Positions 1-10,520 of a DNA stretch of 64,000 nt are shown here, one piece after another. This DNA comes from Zonotrichia leucophrys gambelii. Taxonomy: Eukaryota > Chordata > Aves > Passeriformes > Passerellidae. The stretch is taken from NCBI RefSeq assembly GCF_028769735.1, contig NC_088177.1, positions 15,936,599-16,000,598 of the forward strand. Direction: 5' to 3'. Below the pieces are notes generated by a model that ran no database searches, was not told where the DNA came from, and saw nothing but the letters and a program-made list of their open reading frames with translations. The stretch's first letter is position 1; every line of letters starts with the position of its first letter. A program made the translations under genes and the position numbers.

Positions 1-3000
1 GCCAATAGCATGCTTGGCTTTATTTTGAGGACTGAGGTCAGGATGCTGTTGTGATAAATGCATCACACACAAAATAAGAACATGGTTTCTTGCTCCAGGA
101 ATGTTACAGGCTGTTCCTTAGGGAATGGGTGTGCCAACACTCCTATTTTTACCTCTTAATTTTACCTTTTATACCTTTCAGTGTGGCTTGTGGTAAAACA
201 ACAGCCAGGAAGTAATTGTAGGCTGTTGGGCCATGTGTGTTGCTCCAAAGCCATCACACTGAGTGTGGAATACTGGTATTTTCAGTGGTTTTTGCACATT
301 TGGTCATTTAGTGTGGTTTTTAAAGTAGATGAATGCTGGTAGTTGAGGTTACTTGCAGTTGTCATTGTGCCATGCAGAGAAAGCCTGTGAAATAGCCCAG
401 ACAGATGAATTACTGCCCTCCCCAAGCACTGAGTCTGTCTCCATGGGCATCACAGGCTCCTTGCTCTGTGCCCAGGACTGCTGAAGCATGCACTGAGGAG
501 AGGAGAAGCAGCAGCACATTTTCACCCCTGTGTGTGACTCCAGGTAGAGGAGCTGGGCTCTGCCTGCGTGCATGGCACAATCCTCACAGCCATGGCCTTG
601 CCCATGTGCCCAGCCCACCTCCCTGCATCCTCTGTTCATCTGCACAGACATCGCCACGTCTCGAGTTCTGGCCAGCATGGGAGTCTAACAAACACACATT
701 TTCCAGACCCTTCAGAAAAGGAAAAGTCCACATCTTCAAATTTGCTGTGTTTTGTAGTTTCTGCAAATCTCTTTAGCAGAAATCTCCGTTCCTGTACGTA
801 CAACCCCAAGGCACTGTTACTGTCAGACTGTGTGTCCATACCAGCGTGCTGAAGGTTAAGTTTGAAAGACCAAAAGAGGTGGGACCTGCCCCATGTGTTA
901 AAAAGAAAATCCCTTTCCCCTCTCTGCCCTCCTGCCTGCAGCAGGTATTTAAACGCTGGCCTTGCTGGGGAGGTGTAAGGCTTTATGACAGCCCTGCAGC
1001 TGGGGATGCAGCTAATGACACCTGGCAAATGCTGGTTGGGGATTAAATGTGCCACTGCCCCGTGAAAGGCAGGCTCATAACGTTGGGAAGTTTGGAGACA
1101 GTGTGTCGGACTCCTGTTTTCCCTCCTAAGTGATGCTGTGCTATTTTTGTCCAGGCCAAACTTTGCCTTTTTAAATTAGGTTTATTGCTATAGCTCCATG
1201 GCAATGTGTAAGTGCTAATGTTGGATTTTTGTATCTAATGTAAGCAATTGAAATAAACAATCCAGACCTGATATTCCCAGTGTGGGGACTGACACTGACA
1301 TTTGGAATTGGCTCAAAATACATGGTTTTGATGCTTGTTAGACTCCAACTCTTTGCTCAGGAAGCACACAGCACAAAGGGAGGGTGCCTGCAGGGTAGGG
1401 CTGCATTTGCCTCTTTCAGCCTGATCCTCAAGCTGCTGCTGAAGTGCTCCTCCTGCAGAGGAGCTCACTGCCATGGCTCTGTCAGGCTCAGCAATGGAGG
1501 GGTCTGAGGAGGGACAGTGTAATGCCACTTGGCCATGAGTTACAGAGCTTGCAGAGTCTCCCCAGAGGGGGTCCTGTGCCACCAAACCTGTGCAGTGCAG
1601 AGCTGCTGTGCCTGGCCTGGGCCCCTTGTCAGACCACCCTGGCTGAGCTGAGTGTGGGACACAAAACCTGCAAGGACTGGGACAGGGAGGAGGAGTATCC
1701 TGCAGTGGGTTTGAGCCTGGAAACATCCCTGTGGTGCAGCCAGCCAGGTCACATCTGCTCTCAGCCTCTGCTGTGCACTCCTGCCCCACTCTATCGTTCT
1801 TCCAATCTGAAAACAAGGATCCAGTATTGGAGCTGGGCTGAGGGCTGAGGAGCAGGGGGTGGGGAGCAGGGGGTGGCTGCATGGCCCCCTCTCCTTCTGC
1901 CTTGGCCCAGCCTACAGTTCCAGGGAGCAGGAGGTCCCTGCAGGGCCAGCACCCCAGTGCCAGGGAGCTGCCCAGTGCCATCCTCTGCCCCTCTGCCTGT
2001 GCAAGCACCACTCCCACTCCCATCAATCAGCACAGACCAGGTGTCTGAAGGCATCTCTTGCCAATCACCTTTTATTACCTTTAAAAAGCCAAGAAACCCA
2101 GAACAAGACAAAAACTGAGACCGTGTGAACATCATGCAATGGATTCACTTTAAAGCAGGCTGGGGTAGGGAGGGGAAGACCAAAGTCATGTTAGAGGAGC
2201 AGTACTGCTGCACCCGTGTGTGACGGCCAGGCCGGGTGGGCTGTCACTGCTGGGCTTGGTGGTGGCTGCTGTGAGTGACCAGATGGATGCTGAAGCAGGA
2301 AATGGAAACACACTCATGAGACATCATCCCTGGTAAGGCCAGGTCTGACTCTGACGTGGTGATGGCACTGAGAAATACTCCTAACTCTTGTCTTGGGCAC
2401 GTTCTGCTTGGGCAAAGTCTCTTTGGAGAGGAGCAGCACAGTCACTCCTCTTACAAGGCTCCTTAGCTCAGTTCTGCTACTCAGCTCAGGCACTCAGTGC
2501 AGAGGATCTTATCCAGCAGCAGTGATGTTACCCCACTCTGCCCTGCAGTCTTACTCTGGTGTATTCAAAATTCACAGCACAAACTAGAGCAGAATTACCT
2601 TCTGGAAAGGATGTGCTTTGGAGAGTTTCAGCTATCACAGAAATAACTTTGCATCTTGTCCATCATGTGGATGTGACAAAACACATGCCCTTATTTTCCT
2701 GAGGTATAGCCAACATTTGGGTTCATTACATTTAATGGAGTGGGGTCACCCATAAAGTTATTCATAAGGTATTTTCTGAGTGTTTTTCACCTTCTCTTTG
2801 AAAAAATAAATTATATCAGCATGTTCACGAGGTGCAAATGGGACTGGCATTTCAGCTGTTATTATGTTATTAACTTTTTTAACCTAATAATTTTCAATCA
2901 AGAGTGAGAAGCAATTTTCACTCACTCCAGTGACCAGAGCTGGAGATTCTGCCAAGTGTTCTTGTAGGGTTCACCTTGACAGACACCTAATTCCATCCCA

Positions 3001-3412
3001 AATGGAAATGTTACCCCCGACACTCTCATTGCGGTTACCGAGAATTTCCATTTCCCCTTCGGTTAGGATTTAATTTAGAAGGCAAAGACTTCCTAAGCTA
3101 TGGGAGAGTAAAGATAGATGGCATGGGAGAAGAAGGCTGATGAAATGTAGTTGACTCCGGATCTGAAATATTTTATCCCTCCTCAATGTAGGTTAAATTA
3201 TTCTTCACCTTTCCCACATCCATAATTGTCGCTGATCTTGGACCAACTCAAAACCCTACTACTGAGTTCAGTAGACTCAAAATTGCCACTAGAACTGGAA
3301 AAAGAAAAAAAAAGAGACTTGTTAGTGTCCATACACAATATCCCAAGACTATACACAGCTATGAGATACAGCAAATTTAAGAAAGGCAATTTTTTTCTCA
3401 TCACTGAGTATT
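1..3412. other. Intergenic DNA downstream of TMEFF2
   Basis: No exon is recognised. Positions 1-1300 are mixed-composition single-copy-looking DNA with a plus-strand AATAAA at 1252-1257. Positions 1380-2330 are GC-rich and hold long chance ORFs on both strands, plus a short tandem pair of a G-rich 14-mer near 1848-1875. Positions 2680-3200 are AT-rich with several TTAAC/TAATAA motifs and could include a conserved noncoding element; that is only an impression from composition. Confidence 0.6.
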
Positions 3413-3418
3413 TATTAT
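3413..3418 (-). promoter_or_regulatory. TMEFF2: Candidate second poly(A) signal of TMEFF2
   Basis: A second minus-strand AATAAA, 50 nt below the first, inside an AT-rich run. It has a less obvious downstream U/GU-rich element. Confidence 0.35.
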
Positions 3419-3468
3419 ATATAACAAATACATGAAAAAGAAAAAACTATATTGTGTGATATAAATAG

Positions 3469-3474
3469 TTTATT
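3469..3474 (-). promoter_or_regulatory. TMEFF2: Candidate proximal poly(A) signal of TMEFF2
   Basis: AATAAA on the minus strand, 213 nt past the stop codon. The next 40 nt on the transcript strand include a T-rich stretch that could act as the downstream U-rich element. Confidence 0.5.
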
Positions 3475-3686
3475 TACATTACAGAAAAACATCAAGACAA
3501 TGTATACTATTTCAAATATATCCATACATAATCAAATATAGCTGTAGTACATGTTCTCATTGGTGTAGATTACCACAAATGCAAGGCAACATGTGTAGAT
3601 CTTGTCTTAATCTTTTGTCTATAATACTGTATTTTGTAGTCCAAGCTCTCTGCAGTTAGTTTTGCCATTGTGGAAACATGCGCTCT

Positions 3687-3783
3687 TTAAATTAACCTTG
3701 TCGATGCTCTTGTTGTGTTGTCTGAACTGTAGTGCCCTGTGTTTTGCTTCTGTCTGTGGATTCTGTTGCTCCTGGGACATTTC
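3687..3783 (-). CDS. TMEFF2: TMEFF2 terminal coding exon: cytoplasmic tail and stop
   Basis: Terminal coding segment of 97 nt. One base completes Arg343, then 31 codons encode residues 344-374 and TAA lies at 3687-3689. The tail begins K-C-P-R-S-N-R-I-H-R-Q-K-Q, a basic stretch described in the family as a possible G-protein-activating motif, and ends A-S-T-R-L-I. I see no difference from the human tail as remembered. Human TMEFF2 has been reported to bind sarcosine dehydrogenase through its cytoplasmic part. The acceptor is a strong CTCTTTTCCAG (AG at 3784-3785). Confidence 0.98.
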
Positions 3784-4909
3784 CTGGAAAAGAGAGTTGT
3801 GAGAATACACAGCTCTTAGCAACACATCTGCTCCAGAGGTGGCAGGGGCAGCAGGGACGTGAGGGCGAGAGGGGCATCCTCCAGCCCTCAGTGTGCTTCC
3901 TCCTCAGTGAAATGAAACCAGCTGCCACAAAAAAACCCCACCACAACCCCCAAACACATACTGTGAACAAAAGTATGGCAAAGGGAGGTGTTTGGATTCC
4001 TGAACCCTGGACACTCACTCCTGCTGCAGTGCAATCCTCCCAAGAGCACCGTGTTGTTCAATGGGTTTATTTTGGGCGAGGTGCGGGTGGAAGATCCATG
4101 GTCCATGGATCCATGGCAAGGATGGTCCCATGCTCACCTCGCCAGCGTCCCAGGTCTGTGAAGTGCTTACACAGTGTCTGCAGGAGCTGCCTTTCCAAGC
4201 AGCCCCCCTGAGTGTCCCTGGCAATGCTCCATGCTCAGCCCATGAGCCAACAGCCACTGCACTTACAGGTGCCTGCACCGTGCCACGGCTGCTTGGCTTG
4301 CTGCGGAAAGCACTTGCTCTGCAAAGCCCCAAGTCTGAAATTCCTTTGGACAGCTGCAGGGGCAAACCCCTCGTGACTCAGGACCTCCAGTGTCCCTCAG
4401 CATGGGCACCTTTCAACCTTTCACCTGCCGTGGGGATGCAACATTTCTTCCTAATGGAAAGCTAATGGTGTGTTTCTGGTTTTCTGTCATGGAAAGGCAC
4501 CCTCAGGCAGAAAGCATGGAGAAGTTTAATCCCAGGTGGAGGCCACAGGATGTTCTAATCAGCTGAAAGCCAAGGGTGGTTATGGTAAAAACTGTGGGCA
4601 GCAGCACAACAGAGACTAAAACACTCTTGGAGTGCCACGAGAAGAGGCCCCACAAGACTCCAGATGACATTGGCATGGAAAAAAATTCTCTTTGTATGGG
4701 GCTGACTTGTTCTTCCGTTACAGGAGGCTTTCAGCAGCATTAGGTAAAATCCTATGGGTTATGCACTTGGGAGAGCCCACCTCAGTGCAGTGAGAGCTTA
4801 AAGCACTTGCCTGCAGCTCTGTGTCAATAACTAAGAGCAGAACAGAGTGAAATTAAATAAAAAAGGTCATTTTTCCCCCCCTGTTGAATGGAATGATGTT
4901 ATAGTTTTG

Positions 4910-4917
4910 TGACGTCA
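4910..4917. promoter_or_regulatory. Perfect CRE-type octamer (TGACGTCA)
   Basis: Full palindromic cAMP-response element in an AT-rich intron setting. CpG-containing 8-mers are scarce in such DNA, which makes the match slightly more notable. Function is not shown. Confidence 0.3.
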
Positions 4918-6771
4918 ACTGAAAGGCTAAACAGGAGCATAAGAACTTAGGAAACATTTTTAAAAATGCTGGAATACAATTATGTAAGTGTCTAGCAAAA
5001 TATGGGTCAGACTGTCCTGACTTGCTTCACTTTTAAGCCACCAGGACCACCCCCTCATGAGAAGCTGTATGGCTGTGGGCTATATTTTGCCTGGTTCCTT
5101 CCTGGGAAGCAGTGAAGTAGGCTGCCCTCATTGCTCCAGGAAAAACCAGGCTGCCTCTCCTGCGCTCTCGGGGGTCAGGGCAGAGCTTTCATTACGGAAC
5201 TGAGGCAGACTTCAGCCGGTCTGGGATCTCATGACAAACTCATTATTCACTGTGAGCTCCCTGGAAAGGCCATCAGCCTTTGGGAGTGAGGCAGGGAGCT
5301 GCTGTTGGCAAGCACAGGGCTGTTCCCTGAGCACCACGGGCACACCGAGAGCCCCTGGCTGCTGCCCCTGTGCGGCCCTTCCTGCCCAGCCCGCACAGCA
5401 GGGTCTTGTGGCACTCTGAAGGACATGGCCAGGGACACTTCCACAGGCTGAGACAGCCCCACCAGCACCCAGGGCTCCTCCCCGAGCCCCCAGCATCTGG
5501 ATTTACAGCCCTGCTTTGCCCCAGCACTCTGCCATGTGAAGTAGGGTTAGGGAACCAGGGCACAGTGGGCACAACCAGACTGATTTTCTATGAAATGTGG
5601 AGTGGCCAGGTGGCTGGGGGATGATGAGGATGGTCAGCAATCCCAGGGGATGCAGCTGTGCATGGTGGATACCAACTGCTCCAGCTAGAAGCAAGGAGAT
5701 GAACATTTCATGGGCACTTTCCCCAAACCAGAACTGACAGTATCTACACCGTTGTTTCAAGCTCGAGAGAAATCAATTCAAATGTAGAGATTACTCCAAT
5801 TAAGATTATGAAAAAGCTTTTTTGAACCAAAAATGCCCATGTTTCAATTGTGCATTACCCGTGGCTGGGAGCTTGGGAAGGCCCCAGGCTGCTTACACAC
5901 AATGCTACAGCATTTACAGGTGGGTTGTGTCTGATGTGCAGCAGGGGTTCTTAAGGGGAACACTGGTGTTTAACCAGCTTTTGAGACTTAATCATCTGCT
6001 AAAACCGAGTGATAGGTTTTCCTTGGTTCTTAACTCTTTAATCAAAAGTCCTTTGTAGTGCACTGTGTGGGGGGTACATTCATTTATGAGCACAGCAGTT
6101 CCATCGATGTAAACCAAGTACTGGAGCACAGGCTGCCCTCCCTCCCTCCACTGAAGCTTTGCTCCCGAGCTCGACTTACTCACAATGTGATTCATAGCAG
6201 GTAAAACACGTTATGCATTCATTTTTAATCAAGTTATTTCTTCACATAAATAAGCTGCTGTGACTAAACATTAGGGAAGCACTAAAAATGCAAAGCTGTA
6301 AAGAAAACTGCTGAGAATCATTATGACACTAGGCCATACCTATATTATTTGCCATCCTCCTTCACTTTAATCACTGCTTCTTTTTTTGCTTTATCTCTAA
6401 GCTAAAAGTCCTTGGGCAGACTGTGCCTTGCTGTGCCTCTTGGCCTCTGGTTCCCTACTCTTCCACCTCAGAAACTTATTCCCACTGCTGGCACTAGTGA
6501 TGAGTAGCCAAGCACCGAGTCACTTAAACACCAGTCATCATCACTTCTGTTGGTTGCATTTTCAGCTGAGTCCATCCTCTGACTCTGCTGGTTGTGTGGC
6601 TACAGAGGTGGTAACTTGGGGGGCCAAGTGCCCAGGAGGCAGAGGAAGGGGCAGGGGCAAACCTCATCTGTCAGCATCCTGTTTATTCAGATTAAAGTGT
6701 CTGTGCAACAACAGCCCTAAAAGTTGCCAGGACTTGCTGAGAGCCTTCCAGCAATGGAGGACGCCCCCAGA

Positions 6772-6833
6772 GATTTGCACCACTGTACAGGTAAAATTGA
6801 GGACAGGATTTGCACCACTGTACAGGTAAAATT
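6772..6833. repeat. Tandem duplication, 27-bp perfect copies, period 35
   Basis: Positions 6772-6798 and 6807-6833 are identical over 27 bp. Each copy ends in CAGGTAAAATT, so a plus-strand splice-donor-like motif is duplicated. The copies carry no differences, suggesting a recent event. Confidence 0.9.
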
Positions 6834-8529
6834 TTAAGAGCAACGCCAGTAATGATAGCTGGAAGATTACAGTGGTAGTTTTGAGAGGCTCACATGGATG
6901 CAGTGCACCAAACTCGGTTGTTAATTAATGAACTGAAGTTGCACTGGAATGAGCAGCAAAGAATTTGGCTGCAATGCCCTCTGAGTGAAGTTTCCCTTCT
7001 TTCTCCCAGGAGCCTGGCAAGGTGGTTTCAGTACTTTCAAGAATTCAGGGTGTGGAGTTCAAACCAGTACAGTCAAGTTCTCCAAAACAGAGAACTTCAA
7101 AAACTCAATTGCTCATGCATATGCTGCCACAACGCTCTCTTGTCACGTGCATTTCTCTTAGGCCACTTAAGAGCACACTTCTGCAAATGTATCTCAAATC
7201 ATTATGCTGGGATGGAGCATGCTCTGCAGTAATTACATGCATTACAGAAAAGAGTCAAAAGATCATAAATTGACTTGGTTACAAAGTGTGGGGGGAAAGG
7301 TACTGTCTCTGTATGAAAACAGTGTGACAGGTAATTTGCATTACAGTACCAGATCACTCAGAGCTCCCTGTCTTCATTCTTCAATATGAAGTACTTTGCT
7401 CACTGCATCAAGGTGACAAAACTAGACTCACTTGACAAAACAATACACATTTATTCCATTATCAGTTACTACACCACTTTCTTTCTCTCACTACACACTG
7501 CATTTTTGGTTGTTTGAATTACCCTGTGAATACCACCTCCTGTAATCTACTGCCTCATTTGGTAGTTGCCATTCAGGTGATGAACTCTGGCTAAAAAAGG
7601 TTTTGTTTTGTGCCTTTAGGCCAGAGAAGGATTTATGAATGTTTTTTATTCTTTTCTTGGAACAAATGCTCTACACTTGTCTTCCAGCCAGGTAGTGCAA
7701 CATGGGGACTGAAATACAGATTTTATTATATATGGAGGTATGATACCAGACATTTTTTTTCATTTTAAAAAGAAAATAATTTTTAAAAGAGGGATTTATC
7801 AGTGCTGCTAGCTGAATTACTTTAACCTTGTGATTTTTAAGAGAAGCCTGTAGATGTCTGACCTTCAGAACTTACCCCAAGCCCTCCCAGAGACAGTAAC
7901 ACAGTCAAGTAGGGGAGTAGAGCAGCACATGGAGGGGAAGGATTGCATTTACCCCTCTCATTCTGAACTACCCTGGGGCTTTTTCCATTCACACAACCCT
8001 CTGCTCCTCACTAAAGAAAAAACCCTGAGTACATCATATATGGAAGACCCTAAAACATATGCAGTGCCTTTGAACATGCACTCAAGCCTAATGAAATAAT
8101 TTAATCAGTGGGGCTGCAAACAGGCTTAAAAGTCTGTATGCTTTGCCTGATTAGGACTAAGGGAATGGGCCCTTAAGGAAACCAGATGGAGATATGATTA
8201 GTTTTATTAAGTGTTGATCCAGCTGCTGTATTTATATTTCCCCTGTTTGTATGAACAATATTTGTCCAAGCATCTGAATACAAAACAGAGAACTTCACTT
8301 GCTGTAGGCACCGTTGCTACCTAAGTTTGATTAAGATGGAAGTAAAAAAATCAGTCATAATAATGAAGGAGCACTTGCTGGCTGGACCAGATGATATCTT
8401 CTGTTTGTTGGTGAATTAAATAGCATTTGTTATCAGTAGTGTCACTGCAGAAATCAGTATAATCAGCGCACATTGCAGGAAAAACAAATGTATTTTCTCT
8501 TTCTACTGTAAAATACCGGAGATACTGAC

Positions 8530-8688
8530 CTTGTAATACAAAGGACTACAACACAGATGATAGCAATCTGGATGGTTCCAATCACAGCTGCTATTAAGAC
8601 ATACTGAAATCGTACTGGACCTGGAACCACATATAAAACGCTGTAGTCCTTTTTTTCACAGTGTTGTCCAGTATAGCCGGCATCACAT
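8530..8688 (-). CDS. TMEFF2: TMEFF2 exon: end of EGF, juxtamembrane stalk and membrane helix
   Basis: Exon of 159 nt, phase 2 in and phase 2 out, encoding residues 290-342 and part of Arg343. It holds EGF cysteines 5 and 6 in C-D-A-G-Y-T-G-Q-H-C. His299 sits where EGF itself has its receptor-critical Arg, a known peculiarity of TMEFF proteins, and it is kept here. A short stalk (D-Y-S-V-L-Y-V-V-P-G-P) follows, where ectodomain shedding by ADAM17 has been reported in the human protein. The membrane helix is about residues 321-341 (L-I-A-A-V-I-G-T-I-Q, then Ile and Val rich), with Ile333 where I recall Val in mammals. The acceptor ends TTTATTTCAG; the donor is GTCAGT. Confidence 0.98.
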
Positions 8689-10200
8689 CTGAAATAAAAA
8701 ATATTTGTTCCTCATTATACCTGCTGCTTTCAAAGAATACTGGAAAAATTGTATGTGGAAAGAAAAATCAGTGGCTGAAGCATAAGCTTATGTGTTGTGG
8801 TTTTTTTTTTTTTTTTTTTGCAGAATGGACTCCCACAGAGAGAATATCAGTGAGTGCTCTGCCTCTCAGAGGGAAGACTTGTGGTCCTCAGTGTCACCAA
8901 GGTCTGTGAGAGTGAACAACACTGTGAGAGTGTCAGGAGGGGCCCAGGGGACCAAGACATAACTGGCTTCAAGTGGAACTACTTGCACGTTGTGATGAGA
9001 ACCCATTTAGTTCCTTGCACAACATACTTTAGATTTCTCCTTTTCTTTGGGGAGATGGGGGAGGGTGAAAAGCCATCGAGCTGTGGTTCCTTATGCAGAT
9101 TACCCCTAAGGAGGTGATAAGCAATCATCCAGACTCCATATGAAATGTGATTAGATGTTCCTGAAAGTGGATACATCATTTACATTTCGTCTGGTTGCTA
9201 TAAAAAACCCCTTTATTGATGCTGCAGCCATCCACCCCGATGCTGCCTGCTGCACTGCTCACCAGTTCCCCTCCTGCAGCCTGATATTTCCACTCTGCTC
9301 TGTGATTTTGCTTTTACAGTTCTAGCTCTTGCCCTGTTTCCCCTTAATTGCCCAAGCAAGATGTGAAAATCCAGGTCAATGGCAGCAGCAACTGTCAGGG
9401 ACTGAGACAGATGGCTTGGGCTCCTCTCAGGTGTGTTAGTGGAGCACTAACCCTGATGGGTTAAGCCTTGTGCTTCCTTGCTTTTCCTCCCCTGCATTCC
9501 CACAGCTGCCAGCACCTTGAGGAAATGACATTTTTCAGCTGAATGGAGCACCTAAAACACAGAAGCTGCAAAGAGCAAAATGTGTCCTGGCTGTTTGTGT
9601 GAGCTGGGAGAAGCTGGTTTGAGGTTCTGCCCTGGGGAGACTCTGGCGTATATCTTTGTGCTCCGATTCCAGTGTCCCAGGAAAATGGTGCTTCATGTGT
9701 AACAGTCCCTTTCCAGCCACCTGGCCACTGGGTGCACTTGAGAGGCAATATCTGCCCCTGAGCAGGGAGGCATTCACTGCAGGAGCACCACAGTGCTTTC
9801 ACTATATTCCTCTTCCCTGCCCAAACCTCCTCCAAAATCCCCTCCTGCTGAAGCCAGCTGCCCCACGAGCACCACTACTGTCCCAGCAGGGACACACACT
9901 GGTGGCACCCCTCTCCCTCAGGCTCAGGAGGGCACCTAGTGAGGTCTGGGTGCTCTGTGAAGGGCTGTTAAAAACACATCTAAATATAACTGAAGGTTAC
10001 TAGATGGTTTTACAGTCAATTAACATTGTTCATAACTCAATACACTTTTGGGACTTCGTTGAATAATTTAAGTCTGATGGATTTTGTAGCACAAAGGGCC
10101 ATGGTTGCCATTATTTTCCATAGCTGATCCAGATTAAGTGTTTCTGTAAGTCAGTATTTCCATGTGTGTAGCCTACCCTTGCTGGTAGGAGAAGGGTTAC
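8689..10200 (-). other. TMEFF2: TMEFF2 intron inside the EGF module (1.5 kb)
   Basis: Splits the EGF-like module between cysteines 4 and 5. The donor GTAACC starts at 10200 and the acceptor AG is at 8689-8690. It contains a T19 run at 8801-8819 (A19 on the transcript strand) and otherwise unremarkable sequence. Confidence 0.95.
8801..8823 (+). repeat. T19 homopolymer followed by GCAG
   Basis: Nineteen T then GCAG on the plus strand, a textbook-shaped splice acceptor on the strand opposite the gene. It is probably a simple repeat. Confidence 0.8.
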
Positions 10201-10324
10201 CTGCAGGATGGTTCCAGCATGTTTGTGGAGTGCTCACACTTTCCATGCATGCAGAAGCCGTTGTAATGCTCTGGACAAGGGATGTAGATCCCTCTTGCAC
10301 TTTCTTCCAGTTTATTTGCATTCT
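10201..10324 (-). CDS. TMEFF2: TMEFF2 exon: linker and first part of the EGF-like module
   Basis: Exon of 124 nt, phase 1 in and phase 2 out. It encodes residues 249-289 and part of Arg290: the N-A-N-K-L-E-E-S-A-R linker, then EGF cysteines 1 to 4 (Cys265, 273, 278 and 289). The start at 10324 follows CACAG and is the choice that restores Glu249 after the previous exon; starting two bases later would break the frame. The donor is GTAACC, and read-through would meet TAA at once. This exon holds most of the differences from the human protein as I recall it: Gly-Ile-Tyr at 260-262 instead of Glu-His-His, Thr282 and Leu285. The EGF-like module of TMEFF proteins has been linked to ErbB-type signalling and to interference with Cripto/Nodal. 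Confidence 0.97.
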
Positions 10325-10471
10325 CTGTGAACACAGGTGAAGGGGAACGTTAACCTGACCATGTAGGATAAGGTGAAGTGATGGAAAGAACTCAACATAA
10401 GAGAGGAAGGAAAAGAAAAAAAAAGAGAGCAAGATGTGAAAGATGTTGTTCACACAAAGCAAGAGCAAGGG

Positions 10472-10520
10472 TTTGCCCCTTCAAACAGGTTGGCTGATTT
10501 TGCCCCTTCAAACAGGTTGG
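10472..10520. repeat. Tandem 22-bp direct repeat, period 27
   Basis: Positions 10472-10493 and 10499-10520 are identical over 22 bp, separated by 5 bp. They lie about 150 bp upstream (transcript sense) of the EGF exon acceptor. Confidence 0.9.

Larger units (their letters stand above)
3413..3686 (-). other. TMEFF2: Probable TMEFF2 3' UTR
   Basis: AT-rich sequence directly after the stop codon. Two AATAAA hexamers on the minus strand (3469-3474 and 3413-3418) are the first candidates for ending the transcript, giving a 3' UTR of about 230-300 nt. The lower bound given is the second hexamer; cleavage would fall 10-30 nt further down. A longer 3' UTR using sites below 3400, for example near 2070-2075, cannot be excluded. 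Confidence 0.6.
3784..8529 (-). other. TMEFF2: Last TMEFF2 intron (4.7 kb)
   Basis: GT donor (GTCAGT) at 8529 and AG acceptor at 3784-3785. Contents noted: three CCATGG hexamers packed into 21 bp at 4096-4116, a perfect CRE octamer at 4910-4917, a GC-rich patch at 5240-5560, a 27-bp tandem duplication at 6772-6833, a POU octamer at 7334-7341, and an AT-rich stretch around 7720-7800. No open frame here resembles a known protein. Confidence 0.9.

Noticed and set aside
1313..2026. 237-codon minus-strand open frame
   Set aside because: GC-rich patch with overlapping open frames on both strands, low-complexity Pro/Ser/Gly-rich translation, no domain and no splice context.
8801..8830. Plus-strand 3' splice site of an antisense gene
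   Set aside because: T19GCAG alone is a simple repeat. No coding or donor partner is recognisable downstream.
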